Shown in pieces: positions 15,208 through 22,718 of a stretch of DNA of 48,887 bases. The position numbers and the translations under genes are program-made. Under the pieces are notes generated by a model that saw nothing but the letters and a program-made list of their open reading frames with translations, did no database searches and was not told where the DNA came from. The DNA lies in contig JAFUNF010000023.1 of assembly GCA_017473085.1 (NCBI GenBank), positions 1 through 48,887 of the forward strand, read 5' to 3'. The stretch comes from Clostridia bacterium. GTDB taxonomy: Bacteria; Bacillota; Clostridia; Oscillospirales; CAG-272. Within the stretch, counting starts at the first letter, position 1; each line of letters opens with the position of its first letter.

Positions 15208-15235
15208 TGACTTTAGGGTGTGTTAATGATAAAAT
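15207..15235 (+). promoter_or_regulatory. promoter of the LRR-RING operon
   Basis: -35 TTGACT (15207-15212), 17-bp spacer, -10 TAAAAT (15230-15235). Identical bases with the promoter at 14159 include TTGACTT, GGG in the spacer and AATGATAAAATA around the -10 box. Confidence 0.8.
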
Positions 15236-15266
15236 ATAATAAAGGCTATTTTTAAGGAGGCACACT

Positions 15267-16196
15267 ATGAAAATTGAAAACGGAGTGTTGATTTTAGAGG
15301 GAGAGAGTGTTATAACTAATCAATTCAAGGGTGACGAGGAATTGGTTGAGGCTGTTATTCCTGTGGGTGTCAAGAGGATAGAGAATGAAGCCTTTATGGA
15401 GTGCGAGAGCTTAAAAAGAGTAGCTTTGCCAGAGGGGCTTGAGTATATTGGCGAAAATGCCTTTCGTGGTTGCGAAAGAATTGAGGAAATTGAGGTGCCT
15501 GATTCTGTTGTATCTATTGGAGAGGGTGCGTTTTGTGGTTGTGAGAGCTTGAAATATTTAATTTTGCCAAAGGGACTTAAGGTCGTGCCTGACGCTCTTT
15601 GCTATTGTTGCTTCAATCTTATTGGAATTACAATTCCAGAAGGGGTTAAGGAAATTGGCAAGGAATCATTTTCTGCTTGCTGGGGGCTACAAAGGGTAGC
15701 CTTGCCCTCCAATCTTGAGAAAATAGGGGAGCAAGCGTTTTGTGGTTGCAGAGAGCTTGACGGAGTGGTCCTGCCACAGACTCTTACAGACATTGGGGAC
15801 GGAGCATTCTTGGATTGCTTTGGTCTTACCCGAATAGAAATACCTAAGGGGATTAAGTCCTTAGGAGATAGCACCTTTGGTGGTTGTTGTGAGCTTGGAG
15901 TGGTGGTTTTAAACGAGGGACTTTTAGACCTTGGCAGAAATGCGTTTTCTGGTTGTCGTGAGCTTTATGATATTCGCTTGCCAAAAAGCCTTAAATCTAT
16001 TGGTGATTATGCCTTTGAATATTGCGTAAGGCTTGAAAGAATTTTTATACCTAAGGGTGTAGAATATATGGGCTTTTGCGTATTTTGGGAAGACCACGTA
16101 GATGTATATTGCGAGGCAGAGCAACAGCCGAAGGGCTGGGACGAGGGCTGGTGTTGTTCTATTGTCACATATAGCTGGGGCAACAAGGGGGAATAA
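15267..16196 (+). CDS. intracellular BspA-type leucine-rich-repeat protein (LRR 2)
   Basis: A 309-residue protein made almost entirely of about eleven LRR_5 repeats with the pattern I-x-x-x-A-F-x-x-C-x-x-L-x-x-I-x-[IL]-P-x-x-[LV] (for example IGENAFRGCERIEEIEVPDS, IGDGAFLDCFGLTRIEIPKG). It closes with the shared cap YCEAEQQPKGWDEGWCCS...YSWG. It lacks the N-terminal coiled coil of LRR 1 and any signal peptide. AAGGAGG precedes the ATG. It is the first gene of a five-gene cluster with gaps of 1-12 bp, a strong sign of one operon from the promoter at 15207. The function is presumed protein binding; no enzymatic domain is visible. Confidence 0.88.
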   Translation: MKIENGVLILEGESVITNQFKGDEELVEAVIPVGVKRIENEAFMECESLKRVALPEGLEYIGENAFRGCERIEEIEVPDSVVSIGEGAFCGCESLKYLILPKGLKVVPDALCYCCFNLIGITIPEGVKEIGKESFSACWGLQRVALPSNLEKIGEQAFCGCRELDGVVLPQTLTDIGDGAFLDCFGLTRIEIPKGIKSLGDSTFGGCCELGVVVLNEGLLDLGRNAFSGCRELYDIRLPKSLKSIGDYAFEYCVRLERIFIPKGVEYMGFCVFWEDHVDVYCEAEQQPKGWDEGWCCSIVTYSWGNKGE

Positions 16197-16197
16197 T

Positions 16198-17706
16198 ATG
16201 GAATTAAGTATAAAAATTGATGGTCTTGATTGCAAATATTTGGAAAATCCTCAAGGGAGTGTGTCTATTTTAGAGCTTGTTGACACCGAGGGGACAAGAG
16301 AAAACATAGAGATACCAAGAGAAATAGAAGGTCTTTTGGTTACCGAAATTAAGGACGGAGCAATAATGGCACACTGTGCTAAGACGATATTTATCCCATC
16401 AAGCGTTGAGATAATAGGCGACTACGCCTTTTCAAAATGTCCTGCGGTTGAGGAATACGTAGTAGAGGAAGGCAGTGATTTTCTTGAGAGCCTTGATGGA
16501 GATTTATATACCAAGGGACTTGAAAAGCTTATCAAGGTTGCCTGTGGCAAGGAATTTGAGGAGTTTTTTGTGCCTGAGGAGGTTTCGGAAATAGGCGTGT
16601 GCGCCTTTTCTCATGTTAAAGTGCCTCACATTTTTGCAGGCGAGGGAGTTGAGAAAATAGGCAAGGGTGCCTTTTCTTATTGTGAGAGCCTTTCAACAAT
16701 TGAGCTTTGCGATAATGTGAAGGAAATTGGAGAAAAAGCATTTGTTGGTTGCCCTAAGCTAACGAAAATAGGAGTTAGCTCGAATAATCCATATTATTCA
16801 GATATAGACGGAGTATTATATACCAAGGACCAACGCACTATTATATGCTTTCCTGCCAGCTTAAAGGAAATAAAATTGCCAAGCTGTGTTGAAAAAATAG
16901 AGGACTATGCCTTTAATTGTGTTATAGGTCTTAGGAAAATCAGCTTGCCAAGAGGCTTAAGACGTATAGGTAATAATGCCTTTGAATGTTGTCGAAATCT
17001 TACAGAGGTAGAGATAAAGGGTAGAATTGATTACATAGGTAAAAATGCCTTTATTGATTGTAAAAGACTAAAGAGCTTGACATTTTTAAAGGGAGAAACA
17101 GTTATCGAGGAGCAAGCCTTTAAAAATTGCGAGAAGCTGGAGGAAATTGTTTTGCCTGAGGGACTTTGCAAAATCAGCAACAGCATGCTTCAGGATTGCA
17201 AGGCGCTAAAAAAGGTTGCTATTCCTTCAACTGTGAAGGCAATTGGTAGCTATGCCTTCGGTGGCTGTCGTGAGCTTGAAGCCTTAGAATTGCCAAGTGA
17301 TTTAATAGAGATTGGTGAGGGTGCCTTTGGTTTTTCAGGGCTAAAGGAGATTGAAATTCCAGCAGGCGTTAAGGTAATAGACAAGAGCACATTTTGTATT
17401 TGCTTGAAGCTTGAAAAAATAAAGCTAAACGAGGGGCTTGAAAAAATTGGTGGTGCTTCCTTTATTGGTAGTGGTATTAAGGAGATAGAGCTTCCTAAGA
17501 GTGTAAGAGAGATTGAAAGTCTTGCGTTTATTGATTGTACTAATCTAAAAAGCGTGAAAATCCCTAAGGAAGTGTCTATAATTGGCAAAGAGGCCTTTCA
17601 GCTTTGCCACACAGAATTAGTCATTTGTTGTGAGGCTGAGGAAAAGCCCGAGGGCTGGGCACAAAATTGGTGTGGTGAACACAAGGCAAGATTTAAAAAC
17701 GATTAA
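16198..17706 (+). CDS. intracellular BspA-type leucine-rich-repeat protein (LRR 3)
   Basis: A 502-residue protein and the longest of the cytosolic LRR set, with about eighteen LRR_5 repeats from residue 50 to 475 and the cap CCEAEEKPEGWAQNWCG at the end. Two repeats contain longer inserts (EGSDFLESLDGDLYTKGLEK and NNPYYSDIDGVLYTKDQRTI), a feature common in BspA-like proteins. The start at 16198 is used because the ATG follows the previous stop codon by one base and an AAGGGGG site overlaps the end of LRR 2; an earlier in-frame ATG (16102) lies inside LRR 2. There is no signal peptide or anchor. It is translationally coupled to its neighbours. Confidence 0.87.
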   Translation: MELSIKIDGLDCKYLENPQGSVSILELVDTEGTRENIEIPREIEGLLVTEIKDGAIMAHCAKTIFIPSSVEIIGDYAFSKCPAVEEYVVEEGSDFLESLDGDLYTKGLEKLIKVACGKEFEEFFVPEEVSEIGVCAFSHVKVPHIFAGEGVEKIGKGAFSYCESLSTIELCDNVKEIGEKAFVGCPKLTKIGVSSNNPYYSDIDGVLYTKDQRTIICFPASLKEIKLPSCVEKIEDYAFNCVIGLRKISLPRGLRRIGNNAFECCRNLTEVEIKGRIDYIGKNAFIDCKRLKSLTFLKGETVIEEQAFKNCEKLEEIVLPEGLCKISNSMLQDCKALKKVAIPSTVKAIGSYAFGGCRELEALELPSDLIEIGEGAFGFSGLKEIEIPAGVKVIDKSTFCICLKLEKIKLNEGLEKIGGASFIGSGIKEIELPKSVREIESLAFIDCTNLKSVKIPKEVSIIGKEAFQLCHTELVICCEAEEKPEGWAQNWCGEHKARFKND

Positions 17707-17718
17707 AGGAGTAGGACT

Positions 17719-18447
17719 ATGAAAAAGAAAACTGTTGATTTAATTAATGAAAAAATCAGTGAGTTAGAAAAGGATTTTTCAGAGAAGCTTCAGGAATTGA
17801 AAAAGGAGCTTATTTTGGCACTTGACAGCGAGGATACACAAGGTCAGGATGGTCAAGCTGCTTCTGATAATGCGATTGACGACGAGGAGTATATAATGGC
17901 ACCTGAGGACAATATTTTTGCCTGTCAACAAATACCAAGAGGAATCATAATAACTGGCTTTAATACGCTCTATAAGGGTGGAGATATTGTTATTCCGTCA
18001 AAAATTGGTAAGACTCCTGTCATAGAAGTACAGGCTGGAGCCTTTAAGGAAAAGGAGTCTATTACAGGCGTTAAAATTGCCAAGGGTATAAAAATCATAA
18101 GAGAAAAAGCGTTTGCTTATTGTAACTATATTGAAAAAATAGAAATTCCTGACACTGTAACCACGATTGAGCCATTTGCCTTTACTGGCTGTAATAGTGT
18201 TAAGGAAATTTCCTTGCCAAGCAGTGTAACCTCAATAGGCGAAAAGGCTTTTTATCATTGTGAAAGCTTGCGTAGTGTCTATATCCCAAAAAGTGTTGAG
18301 GCTATTGGAAAAAATGCGTTTTATATGTGCAACGAGCTAAAGGTGTATTGTGAGGCTGACAGTAAGCCACAAGCATGGGATAACGATTGGCTTGGAGTTG
18401 GAATCCCAACAGAAAAAAAGCTTAAAAAGGTTTTATGGGGAATGTGA
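17719..18447 (+). CDS. intracellular BspA-type leucine-rich-repeat protein with N-terminal coiled coil (LRR 4)
   Basis: A 242-residue protein. Residues 1-37 are a predicted coiled coil (INEKISELEKDFSEKLQELK), 38-60 an acidic linker, 70-215 LRR_5 repeats (KAFAYCNYIEKIEIPDTV, KAFYHCESLRSVYIPKSV), and the end is the cap YCEADSKPQAWDNDW...LWGM. AAAGGAGTAGG precedes the start. The layout matches LRR 1 and LRR 5, suggesting that the coiled coil brings together several LRR subunits, possibly with the coiled-coil membrane protein encoded at the end of the operon. That partnership is an inference from gene order. Confidence 0.86.
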   Translation: MKKKTVDLINEKISELEKDFSEKLQELKKELILALDSEDTQGQDGQAASDNAIDDEEYIMAPEDNIFACQQIPRGIIITGFNTLYKGGDIVIPSKIGKTPVIEVQAGAFKEKESITGVKIAKGIKIIREKAFAYCNYIEKIEIPDTVTTIEPFAFTGCNSVKEISLPSSVTSIGEKAFYHCESLRSVYIPKSVEAIGKNAFYMCNELKVYCEADSKPQAWDNDWLGVGIPTEKKLKKVLWGM

Positions 18448-18457
18448 GGAGACAAGA

Positions 18458-19042
18458 ATGAGCATGATAAACGATACTAAGGGTAGTGAAGAGCTATCAA
18501 CGACACAGAGCGAGAGCGTGTCTGATATAATTAAAAGAATTGACGAGTTAGAGGAAGAGCTAATTGCCATTATTAAGGAAAAAACTACTGCTTTAAAGAA
18601 GCAGATTGTGAAAAACAGCACAGTCTTGCCATCGCTTACACTTGCCGAGGAAGAAAATATTTTTGATGTTATGAAGGTATCAAAGGGCGTTGTTATTTTA
18701 GGATTAATTGACAAGCAAAAGAAAATTGATAACCTTGTAATACCCGAAAAAATTGGAAATGATAAGGTAATTAGCATAGAAGATAATGCTTTTGCAAACA
18801 AAGCAAGTATAAAAAGAGTTGAATTGCCAGCGTGTCTTGAAGTGATAGGTGAAAAATCGTTTTATAATTGCACAGGACTAAAGCATGTGTTAATACCTAA
18901 GAGTGTTCGTAAAATAGGTTGGGCTGCTTTTGATGCAATTTCCAGCGAAGCAAGGATTTATTGCGAGGTGGAAAAAAGACCACAGGGCTGGAAATCAGAT
19001 TGGTATGCTTGGGAAAGCGAAAGGGTCCGTTGGGGAATGTAA
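18458..19042 (+). CDS. short intracellular LRR protein with N-terminal coiled coil (LRR 5)
   Basis: A 194-residue protein built like LRR 4: a Ser/Thr-rich start, a coiled coil (ISDIIKRIDELEEELIAIIK is its core, about 25-50), a short domain with ENIFDVMKVSKGVVILGL that also occurs in LRR 4 (DNIFACQQIPRGIIITGF), three LRR_5 repeats and the cap YCEVEKRPQGWKSDWYAW...RWGM. The start at 18458 follows GAGGAG that overlaps the LRR 4 stop codon; the longer in-frame ATG at 18350 lies within LRR 4. It is followed by the RING-like gene one base after its stop. Confidence 0.84.
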   Translation: MSMINDTKGSEELSTTQSESVSDIIKRIDELEEELIAIIKEKTTALKKQIVKNSTVLPSLTLAEEENIFDVMKVSKGVVILGLIDKQKKIDNLVIPEKIGNDKVISIEDNAFANKASIKRVELPACLEVIGEKSFYNCTGLKHVLIPKSVRKIGWAAFDAISSEARIYCEVEKRPQGWKSDWYAWESERVRWGM

Positions 19043-19043
19043 T

Positions 19044-20222
19044 ATGGAGCATGGTGTGAGAAGTACAAAGGGAGAAGATTTTAACATAGATTTTAGCCAA
19101 GAGATAATATGCACAATTTGTGGCAAACAAATTTCGGCGGATCAAGAGTTTGAAATTTGTCCAGAGTGCATAAGTCCCTTTCATAAAACCTGTTACGAGA
19201 CAAACAAAGGCTGTGGAAATGCAAAGTGTTCAAAATTTGTTAAGAGAGAAAAATACTCAGAAAGTGCATTTGATAAAATAATAAAATCAATTCACGAAAA
19301 TGCTGACGAGTATCTCAAAGCTGAGCAATATGAGAAGGCAAAAGCTTGCTTTCATAAGATACTTGAGCTAAAAAACGATGACCAAGAAGCAATAATTGGC
19401 ATGATGTTAGTTGAAAGCAAGGTGGAAGATTTAAACAGGCTTAAAGAAAGCATGATTAATGTTGAAGGACTTGTAGCATATCAGTTGGTTTTGGAAAAAG
19501 GAACTTATAAAACAAAGAAGATTTTTGAGGATGCAATTCTTTATCGCAAAAAAATGGAAGAAAAAAGAGCCATTGAAAAGAAAGCGAAAGAAGAAAAGGT
19601 TAAAAAACTGAAGGAAGACCTTGTGCAACTTGAACTAGATAAAAATGAGCTTTTGAAAAAAGAAAAGGAAGCGTCAAAAAAATATGATGAAATTAGCAAG
19701 ACTCTTCAAGTTGCAAGAGATAAGATTAGCGAGATAGAAATAAAAAAGCAGGAAATCTTTAAAAAAATTGAAAAAACAAAGAATGAATACGAGGAGGCTC
19801 TCTTAAGTGCTGACGAGGTGTTAAAAAGAAAAAAAGAGAGAAGAGAAAAAATAAAAAGCCTTTTTCAATGGAAAAAAGCATACACGGCAGGAGAAATAAA
19901 GGAAAACAATAAATGGAGTGATAGCTTAATTGCGTTTTTCTTTACTTTCATAATTGCAACAATAACTGTATTTACAAATGCAAATGCTTTCCATTCGTTC
20001 TATTCTAGATATTATGAAGTGTCCGGCTTTACAATTTTGGGAATAGTTGTGAGCATAGTTGGCACAGTTGCTTTTGTCATGATGTCTCTTGTTTCGATGA
20101 ACGGATTTTTAGAACAAAACGAAAAGAAGATGGCTGTACATCGGGGATTGATTTCTCTTGCATCATTTTTGGTAGCAGCAGGCTTGATAGTAGTTTTCAT
20201 AGTGATATGCGCTAATATGTAA
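19044..20222 (+). CDS. membrane protein with prokaryotic RING-like zinc finger, coiled coil and three TM helices
   Basis: A 392-residue protein. Residues 23-62 carry an eight-ligand zinc-binding pattern C23-x2-C26-x12-C39-x2-C42-x4-H47-x2-C50-x6-C57-x4-C62, like prokaryotic RING finger family 1. A TPR-like pair of helices follows (about 90-140: DEYLKAEQYEKAKACFHKIL), then a long Lys/Glu coiled coil (about 165-290) and three hydrophobic helices (about 292-315, 325-350, 367-392). Relatives of RING domains in bacteria are thought to mediate protein interactions, and ubiquitin-ligase activity is not implied. It is the last gene of the operon with four LRR genes, so it may recruit them to the membrane. 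The start at 19044 follows the previous stop codon by one base. Confidence 0.8.
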   Translation: MEHGVRSTKGEDFNIDFSQEIICTICGKQISADQEFEICPECISPFHKTCYETNKGCGNAKCSKFVKREKYSESAFDKIIKSIHENADEYLKAEQYEKAKACFHKILELKNDDQEAIIGMMLVESKVEDLNRLKESMINVEGLVAYQLVLEKGTYKTKKIFEDAILYRKKMEEKRAIEKKAKEEKVKKLKEDLVQLELDKNELLKKEKEASKKYDEISKTLQVARDKISEIEIKKQEIFKKIEKTKNEYEEALLSADEVLKRKKERREKIKSLFQWKKAYTAGEIKENNKWSDSLIAFFFTFIIATITVFTNANAFHSFYSRYYEVSGFTILGIVVSIVGTVAFVMMSLVSMNGFLEQNEKKMAVHRGLISLASFLVAAGLIVVFIVICANM

Positions 20223-20254
20223 AAAATACGGGATTTTGAAATCCCGTATTTTTT
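20223..20254. terminator. bidirectional terminator between the LRR-RING operon and dusB
   Basis: AAAATACGGGATTT (20223-20236) pairs perfectly with AAATCCCGTATTTT (20239-20252), with a T-run on each strand. It sits between the stop codons of convergent genes. Confidence 0.9.
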
Positions 20255-21245
20255 ATTGATTTGTAAGAAATGCATTTAGGATTCGGTCTATTTCCTCAAA
20301 TGTTGTTGCACTATTGATTTGGGCACGAGCACTTGCTGAGCCGACAGCACCCTTTAGGTACCAGGCAATTTGCTTACGAGCCTCGCAAATTGCAACTCGC
20401 TCGCCCTTTTCCTCAACCATGAGTGCAACCTGCTCAAGTGCTACCTCAACTCTTTGATGAATTGTTGGGGGAGTGTAGCTTTTTCCACTTAAAAGGCACT
20501 TGATTTCCTCAAAAATAAAGGGGTTACCCATAGCACCTCTGCCAACCATTACGCTATCTGCTCCTGTTTGATTGAGCATATCTATTGCGTCCTTGCTACA
20601 AAATATATCGCCATTGCCGATTACAGGAATTGAAACTGCGTCCTTTACTGATTTTATGTAGGACCAATCAGCGCTTGGCTCGTACATTTGCTCCTTTGTT
20701 CTTCCGTGAACTGCAATTGCAGAGGCACCACAGCCCTCGGCTATTTTGGCTATCTCAACGCAGTTAATTTTGCTTTTGCTCCAGCCTGCGCGGATTTTTA
20801 CTGTTACAGGCAAGGCACTTGCCTTGACACACTCGGTAATTATTTCCTTTACCAGCTGTGGATTATTCATTAATGCACTTCCGTCCCCTGCCGAAACGAT
20901 TTTCTTTACAGGACAACCCATATTTATATCAATATATGAGGGGAGTGGCTCTAAAAAGCCCTTTGGAGTGTCTATATTTTCAGGATTGTATAGTCCTCTT
21001 GACAAAAGGTAGGCACTTTGTGCCATAGCATGTGGCTCGTGGCCAAAGATTTGTATGCCATAGGGCGCGTCGTCTTTTTTGGTATAGATAAGAGTGGCAG
21101 TTTTCTTATCGTTAAACTCCATTGCCCTTGAGCTTACCATTTCAGAAACAGTAAGGTCAGCACCAAATCGCCTTGCGATTTTCCTAAAGGGGTAATCCGT
21201 AACTCCTGCCATAGGAGCCAAAATTATTTTATTCTTAAAGTCCAT
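20253..21245 (-). CDS. dusB: tRNA-dihydrouridine synthase
   Basis: A 330-residue flavoenzyme that reduces uridine to dihydrouridine in tRNA D-loops. Family signatures run in order: [23 protein letters not shown] (FMN-binding start), [14 protein letters not shown] with the catalytic Cys, [38 protein letters not shown] and [18 protein letters not shown]. Length fits DusB. The C-terminal helical tRNA-binding region ends with a normal-looking tail. GAAAGGAG lies upstream of the ATG at 21245. It is a stand-alone gene divergent from fic and convergent with the RING-like gene. Confidence 0.94.
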   Translation of the reverse strand: MDFKNKIILAPMAGVTDYPFRKIARRFGADLTVSEMVSSRAMEFNDKKTATLIYTKKDDAPYGIQIFGHEPHAMAQSAYLLSRGLYNPENIDTPKGFLEPLPSYIDINMGCPVKKIVSAGDGSALMNNPQLVKEIITECVKASALPVTVKIRAGWSKSKINCVEIAKIAEGCGASAIAVHGRTKEQMYEPSADWSYIKSVKDAVSIPVIGNGDIFCSKDAIDMLNQTGADSVMVGRGAMGNPFIFEEIKCLLSGKSYTPPTIHQRVEVALEQVALMVEEKGERVAICEARKQIAWYLKGAVGSASARAQINSATTFEEIDRILNAFLTNQ

Positions 21246-21262
21246 TTTTGACTCCTTTCGTG

Positions 21263-21291
21263 TTGATTTTTACGTGATAATGTGGTAAAAT
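21263..21291 (+). promoter_or_regulatory. promoter of the fic-type gene
   Basis: -35 TTGATT (21263-21268), 17-bp spacer, -10 TAAAAT (21286-21291), followed by AAAAGGGGG and the ATG at 21326. Confidence 0.65.
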
Positions 21292-21325
21292 ATATATAGC
21301 TAAATTTGAAAAGGGGGTAAATGCT

Positions 21326-21928
21326 ATGTTAGAGAACAAGCTTGGAATAACAAGCTCGGCAGAGCTTGCTATCGAAGAGGAAAAAATAAGCAAGAAAAAG
21401 GCTAAGCTTATGTTTGAAAATGGTTATCTTGATAGCCTTGTGCCAGGTACATTTTCCTCTCTTGCCAAAATTCACAAGTATTTGTTTGAGGATATTTATG
21501 AGTTTGCAGGCAAAATAAGAACTGTTAATTTGGCAAAGGGAAGCTTTCGCTTTGCTCCTCTTATGTATTTACAGGTTGCTCTTGATAACATTGACAAAAT
21601 GCCACAGAGTAATTTCGATGAAATAGTTGAGAAATACGTGGAAATGAATATTGCTCATCCTTTTCGTGAGGGAAATGGTCGTAGCACAAGAATATGGCTT
21701 GATTTAATGCTTAAAAAATCAATTGGCAAGGTGGTGGATTGGAGCCAAATTGACAAGGAGGACTACCTTTTGGCAATGGAGAGAAGTCCAATCCGTGATA
21801 TTGAAATCAAGCACGTGCTAAAAAAAGCTCTTGTTGACGATACAGGAAACCGTGACGTCTATATGAAGGGTATAGACACAAGCTACTATTATGAGGGCTA
21901 TACCACCTATAAAACCGAAGATGTATAA
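21326..21928 (+). CDS. class III Fic family AMP transferase
   Basis: A 200-residue Fic protein; such enzymes usually transfer AMP from ATP to a hydroxyl of a target protein. The catalytic motif is HPFREGNGRSTR at 111-122, with H111 as the base and the anion-binding loop intact. The C-terminus carries SYYYEG (186-191), the [S/T]-x-x-x-E-[G/N] inhibitory motif with E190. This is the class III arrangement, in which the inhibitory helix is in the same protein. The sequence closely resembles the well-studied Neisseria meningitidis Fic (YVEMNIAHPF, RSTRIWLDL, SYYYEGY). The target is probably a housekeeping protein such as gyrase, as in relatives. No separate antitoxin is encoded nearby, consistent with self-inhibition. 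Confidence 0.93.
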   Translation: MLENKLGITSSAELAIEEEKISKKKAKLMFENGYLDSLVPGTFSSLAKIHKYLFEDIYEFAGKIRTVNLAKGSFRFAPLMYLQVALDNIDKMPQSNFDEIVEKYVEMNIAHPFREGNGRSTRIWLDLMLKKSIGKVVDWSQIDKEDYLLAMERSPIRDIEIKHVLKKALVDDTGNRDVYMKGIDTSYYYEGYTTYKTEDV

Positions 21929-22000
21929 AAGTCAAGCAATGCTTGGCTTTTTTGTTTAGAGAGTGACCTTTAGGCATGCCTTGTATAGAAGAAGGTCTCT

Positions 22001-22262
22001 CCTTTCGTCACGGCTTTGCCGTGCCACCTTCCTCGTCAGAGGAAGGCAAGGGGGGAAATCTTCACTGAGTGAAGGTGAAATCCGTTGTTGACGGATGAAA
22101 TCACTGCGTGATGAAATCAACGGTGTTGATGAAATCCTTGCAAAGCAAGGGCTAATAACTACCCCTCCGTCACGACAAGTCGTGCCACCTCCCCTGACAA
22201 GGGGAGGCAAGAGAAAGTGGGGGGTGTGACTCATAAGGGTGCCAGACAAGGGTAGGCAAGGG
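22001..22262. repeat. mini-hairpin array plus CACGGC-type intergenic repeat
   Basis: The region holds CACGGC/GCCGTG (22009-22023) and repeated CCACCT and GGGGAGG blocks typical of common Clostridia intergenic repeats. Between 22055 and 22150 is a chain of tiny palindromes (TTCACT/AGTGAA, ATCCGT/ACGGAT, ATCA/TGAT, ATCAAC/GTTGAT, ATCCTTGC/GCAAGG) joined by GATGAAATC, the reverse complement of the linker seen at 3819-3899. No gene is present. Confidence 0.7.
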
Positions 22263-22264
22263 GG

Positions 22265-22441
22265 TTAGTTTTGTTTTTGTACTGACTTGTATTCGTCGTA
22301 GAATTTGTAGTACGGACAGGTTTTGTTTTTATTTGTTATGTAGTGAAGGTATTCGTCCTCGTCGAGATTGATTTTGCAATAATATTCCTCAAATTCCTCG
22401 TCGTAGTCGTAATATTCACAGCTTTCGCAGATGTTAGCCAT
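22265..22441 (-). CDS. small cysteine-rich protein, DUF6472-like
   Basis: A 58-residue protein starting MANICESCEYYDYDEEFEEY. Four cysteines (C5, C8, C22 and C42 in CESC, YYC and KTCPYY) and many acidic and aromatic residues fit the small DUF6472-type family found across Clostridia, probably a zinc-binding protein of unknown role. The start at 22441 is chosen for its CAAAGGAG site at proper spacing; an in-frame ATG 45 bp upstream lacks this. It appears to be a single gene between repeat-rich spacers. Confidence 0.8.
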   Translation of the reverse strand: MANICESCEYYDYDEEFEEYYCKINLDEDEYLHYITNKNKTCPYYKFYDEYKSVQKQN

Positions 22442-22486
22442 AGTTTTCTCCTTTGTGATGGGACTGCTGCAATAGACGCAAAACAA

Positions 22487-22690
22487 AAACAGACGAGAAA
22501 TGGCACGATTGTTGTGTAGCGATAGCTTTCAGTTTTGGAAAGAGTGTAAGGTTGAGATTTTGCAACTTTGCAAAATCTCTTCATTGATGTCTGTTTTTTA
22601 GGCACGATTGCTTCTCTGTCGTACACCAGTACGCCGACGAGCACGCAATCGTCCCTTTTGCCCCCATTTCGCTAGTCCCCAGGTTTCTTA
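22487..22690. repeat. repeat-rich spacer with conserved-head hairpin
   Basis: The spacer upstream of the DUF6472-like gene holds GAGATTTTGC/GCAAAATCTC (about 22555-22580) and a larger hairpin at 22604-22652: outer stem ACGATTGC/GCAATCGT and inner CGTAC/GTACG with loop ACCA. The inner segment matches, on the opposite strand, the hairpin at 5188-5244. No gene is visible. Confidence 0.55.
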
Positions 22691-22716
22691 AAAAAGAGGT
22701 GAAGCCACCTCTTTTT
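22691..22716 (-). terminator. cysS terminator
   Basis: AAAAAGAGGTG pairs with CACCTCTTTTT around a 4-nt loop. The minus-strand T-run follows the cysS stop codon. Confidence 0.8.
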
Positions 22717-22718
22717 AA

